From positions 1-64,000 of the forward strand of contig NZ_SRLB01000007.1 of the NCBI RefSeq assembly GCF_004745635.1: 64,000 nucleotides of DNA, read 5' to 3'. The notes beneath the pieces were generated by a model. It had not been told where the DNA came from, did not search any database, and was given only the letters and a program-made list of their open reading frames with translations. The stretch is from Methylobacterium nonmethylotrophicum. Lineage in GTDB: Bacteria; Pseudomonadota; Alphaproteobacteria; Rhizobiales; Beijerinckiaceae. The position numbers and the translations under genes were made by a program. This document shows positions 9,176 to 18,556 of this stretch, piece by piece; position 1 is the first letter of the stretch, and each line of letters opens with the position of its first letter.

Positions 9176-9640
9176 ATGAGACGAGATGGCAGATTGTCGG
9201 GCGTGCTGCACGTCCTCCTCCACATGGCCGAGGCCGACGGCCCGGTGACGTCCGAGCGGCTGGCCATGATGATGGGGACCAACCCGGTCGTGGTGCGCCG
9301 GACGATGGCGGGCCTGCGCGACCTGGGGCTCGTGGCTTCCGGGAAGGGGCATGGCGGCGGCTGGACCATTGCCTGCGACCTCGCCCGGGTGACCTTGCAC
9401 GATGTCTACGTCGCGCTCGGCTCCCCGGAGGTGTTCGCGATGGGACACCGGAGCGAAGAGCCGACCTGCCTCGTCGAGCAGGCCGTCAACGCGGCCCTCG
9501 CGGACGCATTTCGGGATGCCGAGGCACTGCTGCTCTCGCGCCTGGGTGACGTCACGCTGGCCCGTCTCAGCGCCGATTTCCACGCGCGCTTGGCCAACCG
9601 CGGACCGTGCGGGCAGGAGGCCCCATCCGATGACGCATAG
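9176..9640 (+). CDS. Rrf2 family transcriptional regulator
   Basis: A 154-residue Rrf2 protein: N-terminal winged HTH ([18 protein letters not shown], then [20 protein letters not shown] and [13 protein letters not shown]) and a C-terminal dimerisation helix. The Fe-S ligand cysteines of IscR/NsrR-type members are reduced to one plausible residue (PTCLVEQ). It therefore looks like the cluster-free YwnA/Rrf2 subgroup that senses small molecules or thiols, an inference from the Cys count. Its end overlaps the methyltransferase start by 11 bases, implying translational coupling. The promoter carries its own dyad. Confidence 0.88.
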   Translation: MRRDGRLSGVLHVLLHMAEADGPVTSERLAMMMGTNPVVVRRTMAGLRDLGLVASGKGHGGGWTIACDLARVTLHDVYVALGSPEVFAMGHRSEEPTCLVEQAVNAALADAFRDAEALLLSRLGDVTLARLSADFHARLANRGPCGQEAPSDDA

Positions 9641-10349
9641 CGCGCAGCCTGAACCGACCAACTTCGTGGCTGCCTTTTCGGACCCGGAGGCGGTCGCACG
9701 GTATGCCGACGGACCGCCCCGTTTCGTACCGGGCTTCGAGGCGCTGCACAGGATGACCGGCATCCTGCTGGCCGAACACGCGCCGGCCGATGCGAGCATC
9801 CTGGTGCTCGGGGCCGGAGGCGGACTGGAACTCCGGGCATTGGCCGAGGCGCATCACGGCTGGACGTTCGTCGGCGTCGATCCCGCCCGGGAGATGCTCC
9901 GCCAAGCAGAGCGCACACTCGGGTCGCTGATGGACAGGGTCACTCTCGTCGAGGGCACCATCGACGACGCGCCCGACGGCCCCTTCGACGCGGCGACCTG
10001 CCTGCTCACCCTGCACTTCCTCGACCCGGCGGCGCGCGAGGACACGGTCCGAGCCATCCACCGGCGCCTGAAGCCGGGCGCCCCGTTCGTTGCGGCGCAC
10101 GGAAGCTTCCCGCAGGACGACAGCCGCTCGCGATGGATCGCGCGGTACGAGGCCTATGCGGTCGCGTCCGGCGCCGACCGAGACCAGGCGGCGAAGGCGC
10201 GGAGCGCCGTGGAGGCCCACCTGCACACCCTCGCGCCCGAGACGGATGCCGCCGTGCTCCGGGCGGGCGGCTTCCGGGACGTCGAGCTCTTCTTCGCCGC
10301 CTTCACGTGGCGCGGATGGATCGGGCGGGCATGCCAGGACAAGGGGTGA
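9630..10349 (+). CDS. Class I SAM-dependent methyltransferase
   Basis: A 239-residue methyltransferase. The SAM motif I is [19 protein letters not shown], followed by [10 protein letters not shown], the motif II/III region [13 protein letters not shown] and [14 protein letters not shown]. The start at 9630 (MTHSAQPEP) overlaps the Rrf2 gene and lies well inside a longer open frame that is only a shadow of Rrf2. This Rrf2/YwnA-like regulator plus methyltransferase pair suggests a SAM-dependent detoxification or metabolite step under Rrf2 control. The substrate is unknown. Confidence 0.87.
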   Translation: MTHSAQPEPTNFVAAFSDPEAVARYADGPPRFVPGFEALHRMTGILLAEHAPADASILVLGAGGGLELRALAEAHHGWTFVGVDPAREMLRQAERTLGSLMDRVTLVEGTIDDAPDGPFDAATCLLTLHFLDPAAREDTVRAIHRRLKPGAPFVAAHGSFPQDDSRSRWIARYEAYAVASGADRDQAAKARSAVEAHLHTLAPETDAAVLRAGGFRDVELFFAAFTWRGWIGRACQDKG

Positions 10350-10598
10350 CCCACGGCTCAGGCCTCTGCGCAAAGACGGTTGCCGACGAGGTCATCGGCT
10401 CGGGAACGCATCCTTGACGAGGGGACGGAACGCAGCCGGCAACTCGACCTCGCCGAAGCGACGGGAGGTCGTCCATCGGATAACGTCGAGAGGGTGGCAA
10501 CGGTTGGATCAAGACCTGGAGCCATTCCGTCTCAAGTCGACGCACTCCGCGCGCAGGACCACGGATTCCGCCGGTGCTTCGGTCGACGGCCCCTCCCC

Positions 10599-10901
10599 TC
10601 ACGGGTCCAGGAGGGCACGCTCATTCGCGGCATCGAACTTGGCAACGTCGCCCGTCATCCGCCCTTGCCATCGCTCCACGAAGGCCACCGTGTCCCCGGC
10701 AGCCAGATGGGCGTCGAGCGCCGCCTGTTCGCGCCAGCGCTCGATGACGAGCATGCGGCCCTCCTCGATCCCATCCGGCGCGACGGCGAAGAACAGGCAG
10801 CCGTCGCGGGCGCGCGCCGTCCTCGCGAACGCAGCCATGCCGGCGACGAAGGCTGCCGCATCCGACGGCGCGACAAGAACGTATCCGGTCACGATCAGCA
10901 T
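10599..10901 (-). CDS. Antibiotic biosynthesis monooxygenase (ABM) domain protein
   Basis: A 100-residue dimeric alpha/beta-barrel protein of the ABM/YgiN type ([18 protein letters not shown] at the N-terminus, [27 protein letters not shown]). This family includes quinol monooxygenases and heme oxygenases; the sequence pattern is of the quinol monooxygenase kind. A GGGGAGGACATCC site gives an excellent start. It lies 27 bases downstream of the quinone-oxidoreductase gene on the same strand, so the two are likely cotranscribed and may act on the same quinone or aldehyde. Confidence 0.85.
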   Translation of the reverse strand: MLIVTGYVLVAPSDAAAFVAGMAAFARTARARDGCLFFAVAPDGIEEGRMLVIERWREQAALDAHLAAGDTVAFVERWQGRMTGDVAKFDAANERALLDP

Positions 10902-10928
10902 GGATGTCCTCCCCTGGCCGGCCGCCGG

Positions 10929-11945
10929 TTACGCGACGGTCAGCACGATCTTGCCCTGGATGCCGCCAGTCTCGGCGCGCTCATGCGCGCGGGCCGCCTC
11001 CGCGAGCGGAAAGGTGCTGTCGATGACGACCCGAACGGTGCCATCGTCGAGGAGGCGGGCGGCCTGCGCGAGCTGGTCACCGCTGGAGCGGACCTGCGTC
11101 GTCGACACGATGACGCCCAGTCGGCCGGCCTCCTCGTACGCGTCGAAGCCGAGCGGAAAGACGGGATAGAGGGCGCCGCCCCGCTTCAGGGTTTTCAGGA
11201 AGCGCGACGCCGCCTTGCCGCCGACCGCGTCGAGCACGACGTCGACGCCACGGACGACCTCGTCGGCCGCCGCCTTCGCGTAGTCGATGAACGCGTCGGC
11301 GCCGAGGTCGCGCATCAGTCCCTCGTTCTTGCCCGAGGCGACCGCGATCACGCGCGCCCCCTGCCAGCGGGCGAGCTGGACGGCGAGATGCCCGACGCCG
11401 CCCCCGGCACCGTTGACCAGCACCGTCTTGCCGGCGAGCGGCACGGGCGCGTGGGGAGAGGACTGGAACGGGTTCGGCGCGTCGTGGCCCAAATCGACCA
11501 GGAACTGCCAGGCGGTGAGCAGCGACATGGGCGCCGCCGCGGCCCGGACGTGGTCGATCCCGACCGGCTTCGGCGCCAGTTCCGAGACCGGCACGCTGAC
11601 GTATTCCGCGTAGGCCTTGCCGCCTTTCATCGCGTCCTCGGGGAAGCGGACCATGGCGTAGACCTCGTCGCCGACGGCGAACTCCGCCACCTCCGCCCCG
11701 AGCCCATGGACGACGCCCGAGATGTCCGAACCGAGGATCAGGGGAAAGTCGGGATGGGGCTGCCATTCGGGCGGCAGGGCGCGGTAGCCGTCGCGCAGGT
11801 ACCAGTCGGGCGGGTTGAGGCCGACCGCGCGCACGCGCACCAGCACCTCGCCGGCGGCCACCGCCGGCACCGGCGCATCCTCGTAGCGCAGCACGTCGGG
11901 GCCCCCAAAGGCATGCAAGCGGACAACTTTCATCATGTCGCTCAT
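10929..11945 (-). CDS. NADPH:quinone oxidoreductase-like zinc-free MDR
   Basis: A 338-residue medium-chain dehydrogenase of the quinone oxidoreductase group: GroES-like N-terminal half ([22 protein letters not shown]) and the Rossmann motif [18 protein letters not shown]. Zinc-ligand Cys/His clusters are absent. The start is taken at MSDMMKVV because a GGAGGG site lies just before it; an upstream in-frame GTG/ATG pair would bury that site. It is divergent from the LysR at 12036 and followed by the ABM monooxygenase. Confidence 0.88.
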   Translation of the reverse strand: MSDMMKVVRLHAFGGPDVLRYEDAPVPAVAAGEVLVRVRAVGLNPPDWYLRDGYRALPPEWQPHPDFPLILGSDISGVVHGLGAEVAEFAVGDEVYAMVRFPEDAMKGGKAYAEYVSVPVSELAPKPVGIDHVRAAAAPMSLLTAWQFLVDLGHDAPNPFQSSPHAPVPLAGKTVLVNGAGGGVGHLAVQLARWQGARVIAVASGKNEGLMRDLGADAFIDYAKAAADEVVRGVDVVLDAVGGKAASRFLKTLKRGGALYPVFPLGFDAYEEAGRLGVIVSTTQVRSSGDQLAQAARLLDDGTVRVVIDSTFPLAEAARAHERAETGGIQGKIVLTVA

Positions 11946-12035
11946 CGAACCCTCCATCACGTCATCGAACGCGACGTCGATTTAGCCCCCGGGCATTCCC
12001 TTGATTATCAGGCCGGACGGCAGTTCAATCATGCC

Positions 12036-12965
12036 ATGAAGGAACAGATGGCACTGGAGCGGCTGGCGGGCTTGGCGGCCTTCGCACGCGCGGGCTCCCT
12101 CGGGAGCTTCACGGCCGCAGCCCACGCCCTGTCGATCTCGCCGTCCGCCGTCAGCAAGAGCATCCAGCGCCTGGAGGCCCATCTCGGCGTGGCGCTGTTC
12201 ACGCGCACCACGCGCTCCCTGACGCTGACCGCCGAAGGGAAGGACCTGCACGAGCGGGCGGTCAGGCTGCTGCGCGAGGCCGAGGAGATCGAGCAGGCCG
12301 CGATAGCCGCCCGGTCCGAGCCGGCGGGCTCCTTGCGGGTCGCGGCGTCCTTGCCGGTCGGCGTGCACGTGATCGCCCCCGCATTGCCGGCCTTCCGCCG
12401 CAGCCATCCGCGGGTGAGCGTCGACCTCCGGCTGAGCGACCGAATGGTCGATATCGTGGACGAGGGAATCGACGTCGCGGTGCGGATCGGCGAACTCGAC
12501 GACACGCGGCTCCTGTCGCGCCGGCTCGCACCGCATCGAATGTGCTGCTTCGCCTCGCCCGCCTATCTCGACGCCCGCGGCACACCGCGGCATCCCGACG
12601 AACTCGTGGGCCACGAGACGGTCGTTCTGCGCTACCAGAGCACGGGCCAGGTGCTGCACTGGCCGTTCCGCATCGAGGGCCAGGTGGTGGAGATGACGCC
12701 CCCGACCGGGCTGTCGGTCGACGTCAGCGAGGCGCTGGTCGCTGTGCTCGCCGCGGGCGGAGGCATCGGGATGGCCGCGACCTTCGTCACGGCACCCTAC
12801 GTGTCGCGGGGCGAACTGATACCGGTCCTGTCGCGCTTCGCCGTCCCGCGCGACAACGTCACGGCGCTCTGGCCGGCAAGCCGTCGCACCAACCCCGCCG
12901 TCCGAGCGTTCCTCGCGACGCTGCAGGAGACTTTCCGGGAGCGCATGGCGGCGGCGACCACGTGA
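12036..12965 (+). CDS. LysR family transcriptional regulator
   Basis: A 309-residue LTTR beginning [20 protein letters not shown]; a start at the second Met (12048) is equally possible. The open frame extends far upstream but only over the antisense of the divergent gene. [23 protein letters not shown], wing [12 protein letters not shown]; effector domain with [14 protein letters not shown]. It faces the quinone oxidoreductase and ABM pair at 10599-11945 across a 90-base gap, which makes them its likely targets. The gap holds TTGATTATCA at 12001-12010, a possible LTTR half-site. Confidence 0.92.
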   Translation: MKEQMALERLAGLAAFARAGSLGSFTAAAHALSISPSAVSKSIQRLEAHLGVALFTRTTRSLTLTAEGKDLHERAVRLLREAEEIEQAAIAARSEPAGSLRVAASLPVGVHVIAPALPAFRRSHPRVSVDLRLSDRMVDIVDEGIDVAVRIGELDDTRLLSRRLAPHRMCCFASPAYLDARGTPRHPDELVGHETVVLRYQSTGQVLHWPFRIEGQVVEMTPPTGLSVDVSEALVAVLAAGGGIGMAATFVTAPYVSRGELIPVLSRFAVPRDNVTALWPASRRTNPAVRAFLATLQETFRERMAAATT

Positions 12966-13022
12966 GGCACACCTCACGGTCGCCGTTCCGGCCGCCGTCG
13001 CCGGCTTCCGGGGGGCCGTCCA

Positions 13023-13736
13023 TTAGGCGCCGAAGGCACCGTCGATGGTGTGCATCGCACCCGTCACGAAGCTCGCTTCCGGACCGGCGAGCCAGGCCAC
13101 CATCCCGGCAACCTCCTCGGGCCGCCCGTGGCGTTTGATCGCCATAAAGCCGTGCATCAGCTCCCGCATCGGCCCGTTCTCGGGGTTGGCATCCGTATCG
13201 ACCGGGCCGGGCTGCACGACGTTGACCGTGATGCCGCGGGGCCCGAAATCCCGTGCCAAGCCCCGCGCCAGGCCCTGGAGGGCGGACTTGCTCAGCGCGT
13301 AGGACGCCATTCCCGCAACCGGCATGCGGTCGCCGTTCACGGAGCCGATCACGATGATCCGCCCGCCCTCCGGCATCCGCCGGGCCGCTTCGACCGAAGC
13401 GTGGTAGGGGGCGTGGACGTTAACCCGGAAGAGCCTGTCGATCTCGTCCGGGTCCTGCTCCAGGGCGTCACCGAAGATCGCGAAGCCCGAATTAACCACG
13501 AGGACGTCCAGGGGCCCGCTCTCGCGCACCGTCGCGATGACTGCGTCCCGGTCGGCGCTGTCGGTCCGGATCGCCTTGCCGCCGGTCTCGTCGGCCAGGC
13601 GCTCCGCCGCCTCGCGCGATCCAGCGTAGGTGAAGGTGACCGACGCGCCCTCCGCCGCGAAACGGCGCACGATGGCCGCTCCGATCCCTCGGCTCCCGCC
13701 CAGGACCAGCACCGATTTTCCCTTGAACGTCCCCAT
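13023..13736 (-). CDS. bdcA: BdcA-type SDR
   Basis: A 237-residue SDR starting MGTFKGKSVLVLGGSRGIG behind AAGGAGGCTGCC. Blocks such as VRESGPLDVLVVNSG, APYHASVEAARRMPEGGRI, SVNGDRMPVAGMASYALSK and the ending SFVTGAMHTIDGAFGA match what I recall of Escherichia coli BdcA almost residue for residue. BdcA was reported to bind cyclic-di-GMP and promote biofilm dispersal. The catalytic YxxxK (YALSK) and GGSRGIG cofactor motif are intact, so it could equally be an active NADPH reductase. It is divergent from bdcR, as in E. coli. Confidence 0.92.
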   Translation of the reverse strand: MGTFKGKSVLVLGGSRGIGAAIVRRFAAEGASVTFTYAGSREAAERLADETGGKAIRTDSADRDAVIATVRESGPLDVLVVNSGFAIFGDALEQDPDEIDRLFRVNVHAPYHASVEAARRMPEGGRIIVIGSVNGDRMPVAGMASYALSKSALQGLARGLARDFGPRGITVNVVQPGPVDTDANPENGPMRELMHGFMAIKRHGRPEEVAGMVAWLAGPEASFVTGAMHTIDGAFGA

Positions 13737-13765
13737 GGCAGCCTCCTTGAGGATTAATTTACGAG

Positions 13766-13798
13766 CCGCTACATAAAGCGGGCCACGGTAGCGGTCAA
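13766..13798 (-). promoter_or_regulatory. bdcA promoter with BdcR operator palindrome
   Basis: On the minus strand TTGACC (13793-13798) and TATGTA (13770-13775) are 17 bases apart, a good sigma-70-type promoter for bdcA. A perfect inverted repeat, CCGCTAC (13766-13772) and GTAGCGG (13788-13794) with a 15-base spacer, covers exactly this promoter. Occupation by the TetR-family BdcR would block it. Confidence 0.65.
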
Positions 13799-13809
13799 CG
13801 ATTTTTATA

Positions 13810-14403
13810 ATGGCCAGTACAAAAAGCGGTCGCCCAAGGGGCCGGCCCCGGCGTTTCGACCCTGACGACGCCGTCACCGCCGCCAGGGAGCTCTTCCACG
13901 CTCGCGGCTACGACGCCGTCAGTGTCACGGACGTGACCGAGGCGCTCGGCATCAACCCGCCGAGCTTCTACGCCGCCTTCGGCAGCAAGCTCGGGCTCTA
14001 CGCCCGTGTCCTCGAGCGCTACGCCGACACGGGCGCCCTCCCCTTCGCGGATATCTTGCGACCGGACCGCCCCGTGGCCGAATGCCTAGCAACGCTCTTG
14101 GAGGAAGCAGCCCGCCGCTATGTCGCCGATCCGGCGGCGGCCGGTTGCATGGTGGTGGAAGGCACCCGCTGCGACGATGCGGAGGCTCGCAAGGCGGCCC
14201 GCGCCTACAATGTCGCCGCGGAAGCGTTGATCCGCGACTACGTCGCGGCGCGCCACCCGGAAGACGCCGAGCGCGTTACGGATTTCGTCGCGACGACCAT
14301 GTTCGGCCTCTCCGCGAAGGCGCGCGCAGGGCACGGGTTTGGCAAGCTCCTCGCAACCGCACGCCTAGCCGGCTCCGCCATCGCGTCCGCACTCCCCGGA
14401 TGA
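13810..14403 (+). CDS. bdcR: BdcR-type TetR regulator
   Basis: A 197-residue TetR protein divergent from bdcA. The HTH is in AARELFHARGYDAVSVTDV and EALGINPPSFYAAFGSKLGL; the ligand domain contains AAGCMVVEGTRCDD and GLSAKARAGHGF. Both halves match my recollection of E. coli BdcR (LGINPPSLYAAFGSK, AGCMVLEG, GLSAKAREGH), so the orthology call rests on the pair, not on one gene. The ATG at 13810 lies inside a TATAAT-like string, which is probably coincidental. It likely represses bdcA and itself through the palindrome at 13766-13794. Confidence 0.9.
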   Translation: MASTKSGRPRGRPRRFDPDDAVTAARELFHARGYDAVSVTDVTEALGINPPSFYAAFGSKLGLYARVLERYADTGALPFADILRPDRPVAECLATLLEEAARRYVADPAAAGCMVVEGTRCDDAEARKAARAYNVAAEALIRDYVAARHPEDAERVTDFVATTMFGLSAKARAGHGFGKLLATARLAGSAIASALPG

Positions 14404-14792
14404 CCCTGGCGTAGCTTGGCCGGGGCGGCGCGGATCCGGCGCGTGCTGGGCGTGCCTTGCACGGTAGGTGCGGAGGCGCGCGAGTGTGCCCCGCCGCCCT
14501 GTGACGTGTCTCGGCCAGCCTGCGCCCGGGCGCGGGTGCTGGCCGATATAGCGCGGACGACCGGATGGACACGTCACCTTCCGGGCCGACCATCTGAGGT
14601 CCCAATGCCGGCACGTCCTCGGCGCGGCGTTGGGAGGCCGCGTGGGCACAGGACTGCGGAAAGGGCCGGCGATTGCGACCTGAAGCCGGGTCCACACCGC
14701 GCTCGTCGGGTCCTGCTGGCCAGGGGGTTACAACCCCAGCAGCTCGGCCGTGCGGAAGGATTCTGGGGGCGGGAAGAGGCCTTTGCTCGTCG
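14404..14792. other. Gene-free stretch
   Basis: I see no frame with family signatures on either strand. A small imperfect hairpin (GGGGTT/AACCCC at 14724-14737, with outer CTGCTGG/CCAGCAG) could end transcription from bdcR or the convergent EamA gene. Confidence 0.4.
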
Positions 14793-15755
14793 TCAGGGCG
14801 AGGGGGCTCCGGCTGTTCGCGACCGACCCGCCATCTGAGCCAGCACGCCTCCGCCGATGACGAGAGCTCCACCCACCAAGCCGCCGTACGTCGGGACGGC
14901 ATGGAGAAGAACCGCGTCGAGAGCCATGGCCCAGAGCAGGCCGGAGAACTGCCACGGTGCAAGCCGCGACGCTTCTCCCCGATGCAGCGCCGCCGCGATG
15001 CAAGCCAGGGCGGCCGTTTGGACGACCGTTACCAGCAAGACGAGGGCTGCAGCCCCGGAACTGACTGGCCGCCAGTCCGCGGCCACCGGCACTACCAGTA
15101 GGACGACGCCAACCAAGGCGACTTGCAGGATCGTGTCGAGGGTCGTGGCCGCATCGCGGAGGCGTCGGATCAGCACCTGATAGAGGGTGTAGGTGACCGC
15201 ACCTCCGAAAGCTGCCGCGATCCCGAGCGCGCTCCCCTCCCCGCTCGGTCTCACGATCAGCAGCATGCCGGCAAAGCCGAGCAGGGTACCGAGCCAGCGG
15301 CCGGACGGCACGCGCTCACGGAGCAGCAGGCCGCTCAGCAGGGTCAGCATCAACGGAGCGGTGAAGCCGAGCGCCGAAGCGGCGGTGACCGGCATCAGGG
15401 CGTAAGCCAGCACCGCAAGGGCGTTGGACGCGACGAGCGCCGCCGCAGCGGCACGTTGCTCCCAGGCCTTGTCGGGGCGCATGAGGCGGCGCCACGTCAA
15501 CGGACTTCCGGGCCAAGCCGCCGCGCACATGCCGACGACGAGGATGACGGCGCATCGCAGGAAGGTGACCTGAAGCGGGCTGAGCCCGTTGCCGGTGACA
15601 AGGCTCTTCGACAGGGCGTATCCCAAGACGTAGAGCAGGCCGGCAAGGACCGTGAGGCCAATCGCAACCAGGGCCGAGGGAGCACGCGCCCGGGCCATCG
15701 TGCTTGGTGTCATCGTCATCTCACATCGACCTTGCTCGCCCGTGGCGCCGTCCAT
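14793..15755 (-). CDS. EamA/DMT family transporter
   Basis: A 320-residue inner-membrane protein with about ten hydrophobic helices arranged as two EamA repeats, typical of drug/metabolite exporters. Helices start at VAIGLTVLAGLLYVLGYALS. The inter-repeat loop carries LLLRERVPSGRWLGTLLGFAG and the second copy contains AAAFGGAVTYTLYQVLIRRL. A GGAAGGACATGCC site supports the start used; an internal Met 12 codons later is possible. Substrate unknown. It stands alone and is convergent with bdcR. Confidence 0.87.
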   Translation of the reverse strand: MDGATGEQGRCEMTMTPSTMARARAPSALVAIGLTVLAGLLYVLGYALSKSLVTGNGLSPLQVTFLRCAVILVVGMCAAAWPGSPLTWRRLMRPDKAWEQRAAAAALVASNALAVLAYALMPVTAASALGFTAPLMLTLLSGLLLRERVPSGRWLGTLLGFAGMLLIVRPSGEGSALGIAAAFGGAVTYTLYQVLIRRLRDAATTLDTILQVALVGVVLLVVPVAADWRPVSSGAAALVLLVTVVQTAALACIAAALHRGEASRLAPWQFSGLLWAMALDAVLLHAVPTYGGLVGGALVIGGGVLAQMAGRSRTAGAPSP

Positions 15756-15904
15756 GGCATGTCCTTCCGCTCGGACCGGGGCGATGCCGGACGGCGTGCC
15801 GAGTAGGCGGAAGCCTTCCTTGCGGCCCTCCTAGATCTTGCCGAACGACGCGGAGCAGTCGAGGGTCTCGGTCCACGGTTTGGCGACCGGCAAGCGGCCG
15901 TGGG

Positions 15905-16561
15905 TCACCTCCGCCAGGAGCCGTGCGGCAGCTCGCCTTCGCGGGTCGCGGCGTGGAGGGCTTGTTCGAGGCCATTCCGGTCCAACGGGATGCAGTAGGC
16001 CGGCTTGGCGCGCTCAAACCGCCAACTCCCTGCTAGACCGCCGGCATCCAAGGCTTCGAACCCGAACGCCTCATGGAGGCCTGCGACCACGGCCTTCGCC
16101 TCGGGGTCGTTCCCAGCGATGGGAAGGGCGCGTCGGCCCGAAGGGACCGGCGGGCGGTTGTCCTCCGGCAGGTCGCGGGCGAGGATGGCGTTAAACGCCT
16201 TGATGAGGCGGGAACCGGGCAACTCGGCTACGACGAGCTCGCTCGTGGTCGTGGTGCGCGCGTCCAGTTCCGCCACCGGGCCGTCGCGCTCCGGGCAGTA
16301 GTTCATCGCATCGATGACGACCTTGCCCGCGAGGACCTTCCCCGGAAGGTGGTTCCAGGCCGCGAAGGGGATGGCGAGAACAGCGATCTCCCCAAACTCC
16401 GGCGCCTGGTCCACGCTGCCGACCTCACAGCTGATGCGCGCGGCAAGCACTCTCAACTGTTCCGGGTGTTGTGAACTGAGCATCACACAGTGTCCACGGT
16501 CGACCGCAAGCTTGGCAAGCGCTTTTCCGATCAGGCCCGCACCCAGTATGCCGATCTTCAT
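15905..16561 (-). CDS. NADP oxidoreductase, F420-dependent-type Rossmann protein
   Basis: A 218-residue protein starting MKIGILGAGLIGKALAKLA, with the cofactor glycines in the first 12 residues, VVIDAMNYCPERDGP, then RLIKAFNAIL. It belongs to the same family as the protein at 8086-8688 but is more divergent and longer at the C-terminus. The open frame extends 106 codons upstream over the divergent LysR gene and is discarded, because the Rossmann strand begins at this Met. Probably regulated by the LysR at 16704, across a gap with a near-perfect palindrome. Confidence 0.85.
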   Translation of the reverse strand: MKIGILGAGLIGKALAKLAVDRGHCVMLSSQHPEQLRVLAARISCEVGSVDQAPEFGEIAVLAIPFAAWNHLPGKVLAGKVVIDAMNYCPERDGPVAELDARTTTTSELVVAELPGSRLIKAFNAILARDLPEDNRPPVPSGRRALPIAGNDPEAKAVVAGLHEAFGFEALDAGGLAGSWRFERAKPAYCIPLDRNGLEQALHAATREGELPHGSWRR

Positions 16562-16670
16562 GTTGGTCCTCCATCGGTCGTGACCTTCCCAGCCGCAACG
16601 GCTTGGAGCTACTGACGGAGAAGATGTCGTTGCCTGGGCGACTGGATTAGAGCGCGACCGGATGCGACGA

Positions 16671-16689
16671 TGCAAAGCGCTGCTTTGCA
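16671..16689. promoter_or_regulatory. Candidate LysR operator palindrome
   Basis: TGCAAAGC-GCT-GCTTTGCA, an 8-base perfect dyad with a 3-base centre, sits 15 bases before the LysR start and about 110 bases before the divergent reductase. It is the strongest dyad in that gap. Confidence 0.5.
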
Positions 16690-16703
16690 ATCGGGATGGA
16701 TCC

Positions 16704-17648
16704 ATGGACCGACTGACGAGCATGGATGTATTCGTCCGAGCCGTCGAGGCCGGGTCCTTCCGGGCCGCGAGCAAGGGGCTCGGCATCTCGGCCCAGATGG
16801 TCGGCGCCCATGTCCGGGCCCTGGAGGAGCGGCTCGGCGTCCGGCTGCTCCATCGCAGCACCCGGGCGCAGAGCCTCACGGAAGTCGGTCGGAGCTACTA
16901 CGAACGATGCAGGGTCGTGCTAGCTGAGGTTGCCGCCGCGGAGGCCGTGGGCAGGGAGGGCGACGACGAGGTTCGGGGCGAGCTCACGGTCTCCGCGCCG
17001 GACACGTACGGGGCAGCGGTGCTGATGCCGCTCCTCAACCGCTTCCTAATGCTGCATCCGAAGGTGCCGCTCGACCTTGCACTGTCGGACCAGCCGGTCG
17101 ACCTCGTCCGCAGCCGCGTGGAGGTGGCGGTGCGGCTGGGAGACCTGCCGGACAGCAGCCTGATATCGCGTCGGCTCGCCGATTACTGCCTGACGCTCTG
17201 TGCCGCGCCGGACTACCTCGCCTCGGCCGATCCAGTGGAAGCGCCGAAGGACATCGCCCGGCATCGTTGCCTCGCCTATCGATGGTGGACCGGGGCGTTG
17301 TGGCTGGACTGGCGGCTCGAAAGGGCCGGCGATACGGGGTCCGCCCCAAATCGTCGTCGCCAGCACCACCGTCCCCGCCACGACGTCGCGCACGCCCTTG
17401 AGACGGAGCCACCGGGCGACGTTGGCACCGGGTTCGGGCAGAGGGAGGCCGAAACTCCGTGCCGCGTCCCAGGTCCTGAAGAGGTACATCAAGCCGATGA
17501 CGAGGATCCCAAGCGCAGACAAGGCGACACCGTGCGAGAACTAGGACATCCGACAATCTCCTACGACCGAGTCGGGCTGCCGGACTATGGGTGCATCTCG
17601 GTCGGCCGGATCTCGGGATGGGAAGTCGGGAAGTGCATGTTTGCCTAG
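16704..17648 (+). pseudogene. LysR regulator, 3'-truncated by fusion
   Basis: From MDRLTSMDVFVRAVEAGSF this is a normal LTTR: HTH (RAASKGLGISAQMVGAHVRA), wing HRSTRAQSLTEVG and the first half of the effector domain (VAVRLGDLPDSSLISRRLAD). LTTR similarity ends near 17327 at WRLERAG. The frame then continues to 17648 through sequence that is the antisense of a DUF4267 gene and is not LTTR. Roughly the last 90 residues of the regulator are lost, including the second effector subdomain, so it is probably non-functional or constitutively altered. Confidence 0.8.
17330..17549 (-). pseudogene. DUF4267-type membrane protein remnant
   Basis: On the minus strand the frame from ATG 17549 reads M-S-stop-FSHGVALSALGILVIG, then LMYLFRTWDAARSFGLPLP, VARWLRLKGVRDVVAGTVVL and TTIWGGPRIAG. 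This is the first two thirds of a DUF4267-like small membrane protein. It has a TAG at codon 3 (probably from a Tyr codon) and is cut off at about 17330, where antisense LysR sequence begins. Both genes lost their 3' ends at the same junction. Confidence 0.65.
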
Positions 17649-18556
17649 CTACGCCCGCGGCTTCCTGACCTGAATGGGAAGGCTTCGGCCAACCAATCGA
17701 TCACGACTCGCACGCGCGCCGCATCGGCTGCCCCGCTGTGCATCACCAGCCACTTTGGCACGTGGAAGGCGGGCGAGTAGCCAAGTCGGATGAGGTCCGG
17801 CTCGCGTTCAGCAATGAAGTCGGGCAGAACGACCGCGCCAATGCCGAGGCGACACGCCGCAACAGCTTCCCGCAGCGTCGTAACCCGCAGGACGGTCTCG
17901 GCCTCTGATAGGTTCCTGCGCACCCATTGCTGGGCCGGAAGCCGTTCCAGCGCGGGCGAGCGCGAGATCAGGGGCAACTGTTCGAGCGACGTCCCGGTCG
18001 GGCAGTGCCGCTCGGCGAAGCCGCGGCTCCCGTAGAGTGAGAAGGGGAAGTCTGCCAAGCGGCGGACGCGCACGTGGCTGCCGCCTTCCGGCCGAACCGA
18101 ACGGAAGGCCAGGTCCACGTCCATCCGGTTGACGTTAGTCAACTCGACGCCCGTGATGAGCTCCAGGCGGAGGCCGGGATGACTGTCGAGGAGCGCTGGC
18201 AAGAGAGGGATCAGCAGGTACTCGGCGAACTCCGGCGGTGCGGCCAGGCGCACCTCGCCCAAGGGATTGGCGTTGGTACCGCCGTGCCGTCCGATAAGAC
18301 CGCGGACCGTCTCCTCGGTCCGGCCCGCGTCGGCGAGGAGGGCGCGTCCGGCCTCGGTCAGCTCGTAGCCGGTGGGAAGGCGAACGAAGCAGGTCGCGCC
18401 GAGGGCGCGCTCAAGCGACTGAATGCGCCGCCCGACGGTGGCGCTGCTGGACGAGAGCGCCGACGCCGCACCTGCCAGGGTGCCGCTACGCGCTACCGCC
18501 AGGAAGAAGCGCAGGTCGTCCCAGTCCAATGCTGACGTCCTCCGGGAGGCGAGCAA
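17645..18556 (-). CDS. LysR family transcriptional regulator
   Basis: A 303-residue LTTR of a different subgroup from its neighbours: LDWDDLRFFLAVARSGTLAG, HTH AASALSSSSATVGRRIQSLE, and TGYELTEAGRALL. The effector domain carries MDVDLAFRSVRPEGGSH, lacking the [10 protein letters not shown] motif. The ending (VIDWLAEAFPFRSG) is complete. It overlaps by four bases the false tail of the convergent truncated LysR. The DUF4267 remnant lies downstream on the same strand and may once have been its target. No intact divergent target is present; 387 gene-free bases precede it. Confidence 0.9.
   Translation of the reverse strand: MLASRRTSALDWDDLRFFLAVARSGTLAGAASALSSSSATVGRRIQSLERALGATCFVRLPTGYELTEAGRALLADAGRTEETVRGLIGRHGGTNANPLGEVRLAAPPEFAEYLLIPLLPALLDSHPGLRLELITGVELTNVNRMDVDLAFRSVRPEGGSHVRVRRLADFPFSLYGSRGFAERHCPTGTSLEQLPLISRSPALERLPAQQWVRRNLSEAETVLRVTTLREAVAACRLGIGAVVLPDFIAEREPDLIRLGYSPAFHVPKWLVMHSGAADAARVRVVIDWLAEAFPFRSGSRGRS

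Noticed and set aside
13804..13811. TATAAT as -10 promoter for bdcR
   Set aside because: It overlaps the ATG and has no -35 at proper distance; the true promoter is unclear.
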